From positions 3,048 to 41,300 of the forward strand of contig QAXH01006026.1 of the NCBI GenBank assembly GCA_004335635.1: a stretch of 38,253 nt of DNA, read 5' to 3'. The translations under genes and the position numbers were made by a program. Position 1 is the stretch's first letter. Each line of letters opens with the position of its first letter. The DNA is from Chloromonas sp. AAM2. Lineage: Eukaryota > Chlorophyta > Chlorophyceae > Chlamydomonadales > Chlamydomonadaceae. Shown piece after piece: positions 31,517 to 38,253 of the stretch. The notes beneath the pieces were generated by a model. That model was not told where the DNA came from, did no database searches, and was given only the letters and a program-made list of their open reading frames with translations.

Positions 31517-34500
31517 TCATCGCAGTGCCAGCAGCCGCAAGAAGATGGACGGTGACACGATGCGTGTGGTGATGTCTGCCTCGTCTAGGTCATGGCCTGC
31601 CTCCACAGTGCCCCACTCCTCGATTTGGCAATCCTCCTCGACGCGCGCCGCACGCAGGGCTGCCTGCGCAACAGTGCATCAATTTCGATTCGATCCAGTT
31701 CGGTTTTTCAAATCACTGCCTTTTACTGAATTCAATGTTTGTTAATTCTCTCTACTTTGGCAAATCCCATTCCTGAATTCAAGGTCATACAACGATCGTC
31801 CTGGACCGGAGGTTGGAGATTGTTGATGTAAGAACAACGCTGCACAATGGCAGTAAGCACACATGGTTATGCCGAAGCATGCAGCATAACTGCAGTAAAT
31901 GCAATCTCTAAGCAGCTTGCTACGGATTTGTGCGCCAGGCACCTCGTAGAAGCGGCCTTGTGGCTATGCGATCATGCACGCATGGAATGCCTGCGCACAA
32001 ACTGGCATGTATGCATTAGACGTGTCGAGTCTTCCCAGCGGCATGGGAAGGCTGACAGGCCGGTGCCCTTGGTCATGTTGATACCCAGGCCATGCGGCCC
32101 ATGCTGACACCCACGCCGTGTTGCCCATGCACCTTTACGCTGATGTGCCCATGTAGCAGGGCTGCTGCAATGACAAGCGACTTGCTGACGGCAGTCACTT
32201 GCTCCATGGCAGCCAGACGAAAGGGGTCCAAGCCTGCAGGGTTAAGCGAGCCAGCCAACTGTTGACTTTGCACGTTGTATGGGAGCATGTCAGGCGCACC
32301 GTACAAGAATCAGAAACCTTTCAAGTGTCCTTGATTACTACTAGGAAAAGGCAAGCGAGACGGCAAGGGTTCAAGTAAGAAGGCCGTGTGCATATTTCGC
32401 CCCATGTCCCGGCACTCGCTTGACCAATGCATTTATGCTCATGCATTGGCCTAAAACCCACTTGCGGCATTGCTGAGGGACACTTGGAGTTTCCCCCACC
32501 CAGACGCTCCTCTCACCAAGGCTGGATAAGCACTCATCCTTACCCGTCCCGATTAACTGATCCCTTTCACTTCACCCATCACACCCACCTTCTAAGTATG
32601 TGTGGATTGCCTTGACAGTGCCATCAGCCTGGGCAGGGCAGAACAGGTCATGGCTGGGCACCAGGATCCAGCCCAGCTCACTGGCTGCCCAGCGCAGAAG
32701 GGGTTCATGTAACTGCACGTGGCGCATGCACAAGTGAGCTTTCTCCAGACACTGTTCCAATTCCATATTCCAGTTGTAAGATGCGCAGATGTCGGCATGC
32801 AGATTCTCCGTAGAGCAAAGGATGCTGTTGACGTCCGAAGGCGGCAATGTTGAGCCGTCTCCGTCTCCCTCTCCCGTCTCCAGTGATCATGTTCCAGTGC
32901 AAGTGTGTGACTGTGCATGCCACCACCTCCGTTGGCTGCTGTTTAGCCGCTAATGCCACAGTCTAACATACGTGCTCAATGATTTCAGTATGCTGTTGGA
33001 CACTTCCTTATGCGCAGCAACTTGAGCATGGAAGAACAGTCTATGTCCGCTCGCTGCAATTGTAGATGAAATTGTGTTCACCTTACCTTATGCGCATTGC
33101 ACTGTGCCACCGGCTGCCAGTAAAAAACAACAATACAAACGCGCACCTCTGCCTGTCTGTTGGCCACCTTTCCTCCCTCCTCCAACCGACAACATGTGGC
33201 GTCTGTGTGCACGTACTTTAGTAACGTCTCTATCACCTTGTCACGTGGCTTGGGCTGCAGGCAACACACACGATCTCATTTGGTTCCGCTGTAGGTGTGA
33301 TGACCCATCCTCCCAGGCCTGATCACACTCCTGGCCGGCCTCATCTGCACAGTTGCAGCGCCAGCATGTGCACACAGAACGCCGCCTCCTTTGCAGCCCC
33401 AAGCAGCAAGCTTTTAATGCCCGACTGGATAGATGAATTGAATAAATGAATGACTATCATAACAAGGGGCAAGGCACGAGGCCAGCTTGCACAGCGTCTC
33501 CAGCCCTCGCTGGCACCCGACGCCGCAACTGCTGCCGGATTAGTCTGGACCAAAGAAGGAAATTCTTCTATGACAGTGGACTGAACAAGTCTTCATATGC
33601 CACAAAAAATCTGCTCACACATGCTGCACGGGCAAGCACGGCATACCTGATCTATTGCTGTTGCTGAAAGGCTCATCAATGGCATGCTGTACATCTGAGG
33701 CTTGTTGCTTCTCTGCAAGGCATGGGCACACAATCACGCGAAGAAGCCGCGTCTTGCCTCGCTTCAAGCCAAATATCGTCCTGACCAAGTCGATTGGCCA
33801 AGGTGGGCATCATGCAGTCGGACCCATGCGATGCGTGTCCACATTGGTTGAGTACCCGTGGCACTGACCCAACATCATGAAAGCCTGGGTTGCCCTTCCA
33901 TGCGCCCCGGGCATGCTTTGGAGTGCCCCTTCTATGCCCCTCGACTTGCTTTGGGTTGCAGTAGCTCCAAAAGCTCTAAGCCACGCTCAAGCATTGTACG
34001 TGGCTTGCAATCCACAGGCAGATCCCGAATGAATCTAGAGTAAAAATGCCCAGTTCCCAAGCGCCAGCTTGGGACTGGCCCGACCTGGGGTGTCAAGTTC
34101 ACTAGTAGGATTTGTGGGCTTGGAAGATCCCTGGTGGTTAGTTGCACTTCTTGTCCTCCATAAACTATGCCATGTGTTCCGCACCTGCCATTCCCATTCC
34201 GCAGCTACGGCCAAGGCCAGGGGGTATGAGGGCAATGCTAGCAGCTTCCTGGCAGGTGTCTTTACGGGGCGCCTGTCCAGATTCACCTGGTAGTTTCCAC
34301 TGCCGTCCTGCAAACGAAACACAAATGGACACGTGTGCGGCCCAGGACAACAACTGCTCCAACAAACAAACAAGCAACAAAGCCGCTCCGTGATCAAGGT
34401 AACATACACAACTGAAGCCATGCCAAAGGGAAACGGCAGATGATGTGACGCTTGACTCTCCTGCTGCTGTCCTTTGGCCAGTCTTTGGATCCGCTTGCTG

Positions 34501-35052
34501 TGCAAGTTTTCCTCTGATTCCACACATCAATGACAGCTTGATTGCTTGATAACGTCTGCAGATATGATGTGCCTCATTGCCGTTACGCAAATATCATGGA
34601 AAGCCCGCTTAGGCTCTGTGATCAGGCGCTGTGATCAGGCAATCTGATCAGGTGGTGGGGTGAGGTCTGATGCCATGCTGCAGCGCCAGTGCCACACAAA
34701 CAGAACTCCTCTGACCGAAAAGATCCAATTCAGTGGGCTGCAGATGATGTGTCAGGGGTCGAAAGGCTTTGGATGGAGCTCGCACCTCAGCTTGCACCAC
34801 ATGCACGTTTTTGTAAAAGCGGGCCTTGCTCTCTGCTTGAGATGCAAAGCTCCTTCTGGCCAGCGAGTGGTGCTGCTCATGTGCAGTTCTGTGCGGGTAA
34901 TGACAGGTCAGGGGGTTCTGGGGTGTACGGCTGGCGTCTGCCGCGCTGCTTGCAGCGGCGAGGACACAGACGCATGCAGGCCGCAGCTCCGCCGCCGCGC
35001 GCAGCAACTGAACGCAGGCAGCAAGAACGCCGCCTCCAACGCCAGCCTGCAT
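31517..35052 (-). CDS. ATP12: Mitochondrial F1-ATPase assembly factor ATP12 (ATPAF2)
   Basis: Seven exons: 35052-34786, 34307-34185, 33712-33647, 33254-33147, 32712-32589, 32233-32133, 31663-31517, ending in TGA. Phases 0,0,0,0,1,0 close, giving 311 residues. An in-frame TGA upstream makes ATG 35052 the first start. About the first 75 residues form an Ala/Arg/Ser-rich mitochondrial presequence (ending near HHSLARRSFASQ), then comes ARFYKNVHVVQAE. Family hallmarks follow in order: YQVNLDRRPVKTPARKLLAL, LALAVAAEWEWQ, MPLMSLSATAIDQ, RDKVIETLLKYVHTD, HEPLLRWAASELG, LDPFRLAAMEQVTAVSKSLV, and the conserved end RVEEDCQIEEWGTVEAGHD. ATP12 is a matrix chaperone that binds the F1 alpha subunit before assembly with beta. 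Length and order match full-size homologues, so the gene looks intact. It diverges from uS14m. Confidence 0.93.
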
Positions 35053-35207
35053 GTTGGCACGCAAGGTCGAGCACAGAGACGCGCCTCAAACCTCACCCGG
35101 GATCGTAACCGCGCGCACGTGGCGATGAAATGCATGCGTCCAACTTTGCTTTGATGCCAGTCCTGCTCGACGATGGTGTGAACTGAGCCTGATACCACTC
35201 CCGGGAC
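35053..35207. promoter_or_regulatory. Divergent promoter of ATP12 and mitochondrial uS14
   Basis: The two start codons are 155 bases apart and face outward. The stretch contains GC-rich blocks (CCGCGCGCACGTGGCG, with a CACGTG-type core at about 35115-35120) and no clear TATA box. Both products act in mitochondria, so shared control is plausible but inferred. Confidence 0.6.
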
Positions 35208-36394
35208 ATGAGCGTCAACGGGATTAAGCAGCTGTTTCGGCTTCCTGGCGTGGCCTATGCCCTTGGCGCACGCAAGGTGCAGAAGGACCATCTCAGGCGT
35301 TTAGTGGTTCAAGAGCATGAGGCAGAACGCAGCCTGTACAAGGCTATGCTCTCCGATGCTACGCTCCCCCTTGGCGTGAGGCTGCAGGTATTGTTGGGGC
35401 ACATGCCTGAGTCATTCGCACGCCTGGACTTCCTGCCTTGCAATGCGTTCACTCGGTAGCCTCCTGCATGCCAGCATGTCACAGTCGCATGCCCATGTCC
35501 AGTGCTGAGAAGCAGCCTGATGCATTCTTAGGCAAACACGCCTTCCTTCCCGTGTGCTACAGGTACAGCGGCTTTTCGAAACTGAGATGCCTCGAGATGC
35601 AGCAGCAGGGCGAGTGAAGAACAGGTTAGTACGGGGCAGCAAGGAGCCAAGAGTGGTGGTGGCACACAGCGTTCCAACGCAAACAAGTTAGCGGTCCGAC
35701 CCAGTGCCAATCGTTGGATCCACCGAGCGGTCACAGTCGTGCAGCCAAGCATCCATCTGTGGTTGGATCCGGGCTATGTTTGTTAAGTTTACCAGGCTTG
35801 CAGATAAGTGGTGTAGCACGCTGCCTGTGTCTGCTTGTTAGAGCTGACATTCAGCCTTCATAGACTTGCCAGTCCTTCAAAGGAAGCAGATTGCGTTTCA
35901 TCATCATTATCATCATTACATGGCTTTTTATGGTTCAACTACAACCCATGGTACCGCAGCTACACAATATCTCTCCGAGAATTACGCACCTGACAATCGT
36001 AAAGCCAAGAAAGGTCACTGGTAGCAGGGATTGCGTTTGCGTAGGGATTATCTCAACATAGCGCGTGGCATAGCCTAAATGTCCCTGGTACGATTGACAG
36101 GTGCGTGTTACCAGATCAATTGTGATGACACCCCAAAGGCAAGAAACAGTCCAACAACACAGAGGCCCAAGCCATCTTACCCCAAATGGGCAGACTACAT
36201 GGCAACGGTGCCCTGAAATCAAACCACGTGCAGTAGTAGCTCACTAGTGTCATGGCGTGCCCTGGTATGGCTGCAGGTGTGTGCTGACAGGGCGTGCGCG
36301 GTCTGTGCACCGCTTTGCGCGCGTGTCGCGGCTCATGCTGCGCCAGCTGGCACACTACGGCATGCTCCCCGGAGTGGCCAAGGCCTCCTGGTGA
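35208..36394 (+). CDS. RPS14: Mitochondrial small ribosomal subunit protein uS14 (S14)
   Basis: Three exons: 35208-35387, 35563-35624 and 36277-36394, ending in TGA. Phases 0 and 2 close, giving 119 residues. An in-frame TGA lies five codons upstream of the ATG. The family pattern is clear: a basic N-terminal helix (KVQKDHLRRLVVQEHEAERS), LYKAMLSDATLPLGVRLQ, a middle segment ending GRVKNR, then CVLTGRARSVHRFARVSRL, LRQLAHYGMLPG and the near-universal VAKASW end of bacterial-type S14. Only one cysteine remains in the region of the zinc ribbon, so this is the zinc-free type. Nuclear location with three introns, and pairing with ATP12, favour the mitochondrial ribosome; a plastid-targeted copy is less likely. 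Copies of the coding end occur in the 3' flank. Confidence 0.92.
35899..35960 (+). repeat. Dispersed CAT/GGTTCAA repeat, copy 4
   Basis: CATCATCATTATCATCATTA then CATGGCTTTTTATGGTTCAA and CTACAACCCATGGTACCGCAG. It lies in intron 2 of uS14m. Confidence 0.75.
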
Positions 36395-36855
36395 TGGCCA
36401 GGGTAGAACATGACGTTTCTGCCCGTAGTATTTATAGATCTGATAGAACTGTCGCCAGGAGCGCCGATCTTCCGAAGGACACTTTCAACATACGCTTTGA
36501 ATCATGGAGTCGATCATCGTGCTCAGGCATGGGGTGGCCAAGGCCTCCTGGTGATGAAACCTTGTCTTTACCGGGGCTCAGTACCCTTACCAGCTCGTGC
36601 CATGGATAGGGTACAATTTCAATTCTTTACCCGTGAAATCTCTAGACCCATAGATTTGTAGACGTAATTTCACAAATGGACGCTCCGGCATACTCTCCAA
36701 GATCATCATGTCAGCCCCTTGTCATCATGCTCGGGCATGGGTGGCCATGGCTTCATGATGATGGTGATGGAAGACACTCTGGTATGGGGATGCCAAGGCT
36801 TCTAAACCATGGTGATGTACTACACCATGGCCAAGGCCTCTTGGTCAAAATGATA
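36374..36855 (+). repeat. Repeats of the uS14m terminal coding segment in its 3' flank
   Basis: The 23 bases at 36374-36396, which encode VAKASW and the stop, recur exactly at 36534-36556. A weaker copy lies at about 36826-36850 (CCATGGCCAAGGCCTCTTGG). A related GGGCATGGGTGGCCATGGCT lies at about 36733-36752. The spacing is about 160 bases and then irregular. These are the only structured elements seen in this flank. Confidence 0.8.
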
Positions 36856-37761
36856 GAGCACCCTGTAGGTTGCTCTATCAACCCCATTCCCCGGGGTTGG
36901 GCACACACAGCGCAAAGTTGGCCAAGACAAGAGCGCACTCGCCGGTTTTAGGCAAATTACCATGGGCATTTGAAGCATTCTGTTCAGGTCGAGTTCAACC
37001 TTGAGCGGGTCAACTGTGGTATATGAAGGCACGCAACTGGCAGTGGCCCATGCCTGCACCTGCCAAGGGATGCAAAGCTAAGGTATCCATGCCTCATGAA
37101 ACAGAATGAGGACAAGTTGGTGTGGATTGCATATAGCGACTTCAAAGGAAGGTGCTGTGGCATGGAGTTGTCTGAAGCAACCGTTTCCTGCTCTGCTGCA
37201 TTGTTTGTTCGCCGCACACGGCTCCTTTCTCCACTGCATATTTCACCGCTTCCAACAGCACACGAGTTGGCAAGGTCTGACTGCACCAAAGCACACTGCT
37301 GGCACCCACTCATAAGTCAAGGAGGTGGCCTCAATACCAGCTGCGGCATGGGGTATTGAAGGCCTTGTGGTGATAAAAGAGGACTTCGACTTGCCCATAT
37401 CAGCTTGTGCCGTGGCCAGACGTAGTGGTGACACGCTCAGGACATTGGCCTTGTGGCTTTTGCCTGTGCTCGCTTACTTTGGTAGGTAGCACTTTGGGTA
37501 GCAAATGTCGCCTTGGAGGCTCATGCTTTGAGTTGAGCGTTGCCAAGTCATGAACCAAGCGCCTACACGCCAACAAGGCATTTGCACTGTCTATAAGTTG
37601 TGCGCATGTGATGACGTCATGGGCATGAACCAGTGTCGTTGCACACAATGGCACCGCGGCACAGGGGTTGGGCGTATTTCACCGCACTAAACAGCACATA
37701 AGGATTGGTTGTTTTGTTACATCAGGGAAGCCGTCAAAGGACACGGGACGGAATGTGTACC

Positions 37762-37851
37762 GCCCTGGCCTACCCTGACCAAGAAAGAAGAAGAAAGGCA
37801 CAAAGAAAGGCCTAAGGCAAAAAGGAACAAGGCGAAAACGAAGGAAACCGG
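37762..37851 (-). repeat. Purine-rich dispersed repeat, copy B
   Basis: Its reverse complement follows 21245-21335 block by block, with indels and substitutions. Confidence 0.65.
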
Positions 37852-38005
37852 TATTTGGAACAACACAATTGTCCACCCTTTCCCATGACCCATCAGCCAC
37901 TCCACCCAGTTTGCACTGAGCCTCACGGGCGTCCGGCTTCATTGAAACAGAAAGAATTAGGCTCCATTGACGCACAGCACTAGTGACACTGAAGTGACAC
38001 TTGGC

Positions 38006-38034
<29 letters not shown>
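38006..38034. repeat. GT microsatellite
   Basis: About 14 perfect GT dinucleotides. Confidence 0.95.
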
Positions 38035-38036
<2 letters not shown>

Positions 38037-38053
38037 GTTACACATGGCGTTCA

Positions 38054-38081
38054 GTCCAAGGAGGACTGCTCAGCAGGGGCA
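38054..38081 (+). repeat. 28-bp dispersed repeat, copy B (copy A at 681-708)
   Basis: GGAGGACTGCTCAGCAGGGG is part of a 28-base match to 681-708 that differs only at two adjacent bases. Both are followed by GG(C)AAR-rich sequence. Confidence 0.85.
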
Positions 38082-38253
38082 AGGGCAAACGGGCCCACAT
38101 GATCTTGGCTGTGCGTACCAGCATGGGTGCTTCCAGCGGCAGGTAGATTCCAGTATGGAGCCTTGCGTGCCTGCTGCTAATTAGCATAACAAGGTGGGAA
38201 AGCACACCACAAGCACGTCCACGCAAATGACTCAAGTCTGGGCATTCACTATA

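Larger units (their letters stand above)
36395..38253. other. 3' flank of uS14m and spacer; no gene seen
   Basis: Contains the uS14m end repeats, dispersed repeats at 37762-37851 and 38054-38081, and a GT microsatellite. No frame with coding character and no TGTAA on + were noticed close to the uS14m stop. Confidence 0.55.

Noticed and set aside
35899..35960. tRNA gene, because of the GGTTCAA core
   Set aside because: There is no cloverleaf: no acceptor-stem pairing, no anticodon arm and wrong A-to-B box spacing. The sequence belongs to a dispersed repeat.
37679..37975. 98-codon - strand hydrophobic frame (FVPFFFFLG)
   Set aside because: It lies over the purine-rich dispersed repeat, so the Phe run comes from repeat composition. 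No splice or homology support.

Overview
The window is nuclear DNA from a eukaryote, most likely a chlorophyte green alga. The reasons are: genes split by many GT-AG introns, TGTAA motifs (the usual green-algal poly(A) signal) behind most stop codons, abundant GT/CA microsatellites, and proteins typical of mitochondria and eukaryotic translation. Base composition looks moderate rather than very GC-rich, and the introns and intergenic regions are full of dispersed repeats. That would suit a Dunaliella-like genome better than Chlamydomonas, but this is only an inference. There are no operons, CRISPR arrays or bacterial signals.

Layout from left to right. A 21-bp tandem repeat opens the window (1-145). 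The 3' end of an unidentified membrane-protein gene follows on + (1110-1838). Next on + is the 3' part of a gene resembling the cilium-associated ZBBX family (3593-5364). On - lies a complete two-exon gene for a mitochondrial complex III core protein, QCR2 type (6642-8471). After a repeat-rich spacer there is a 15-exon - strand gene for a 1019-residue coiled-coil protein I do not recognise (10702-18895). It shares a 170-bp divergent promoter with an 8-exon + gene for the HemK-family methyltransferase N6AMT1/HEMK2 (19066-23096). A 3.7-kb gene-poor stretch follows. Then comes a - strand gene for a very Gln/Asn/Ala-rich protein (26768-29839, 5' end unresolved). Last is a divergent pair of mitochondrial genes: the F1-ATPase assembly factor ATP12 on - (31517-35052, 7 exons) and mitochondrial ribosomal protein uS14 on + (35208-36394, 3 exons), 155 bp apart.

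For QCR2, the coiled-coil gene, N6AMT1, ATP12 and uS14m I assembled the exons by hand, and every splice phase closes. All five also have an in-frame stop shortly upstream of the chosen ATG, so those models are firm. QCR2, ATP12 and uS14m all serve mitochondrial respiration or the making of its machinery. N6AMT1 (with TRMT112) methylates the release factor eRF1.

The most unusual structures are two duplicated splice donors inside N6AMT1: a 15-bp tandem duplication giving two identical in-frame donors, and a 50-bp minisatellite in which every copy carries the exon 5 donor. Also notable are a four-copy dispersed element spread over introns and spacers, copies of the uS14m terminal coding segment in its own 3' flank, and the large novel coiled-coil protein. 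I found no clearly new multi-gene system.
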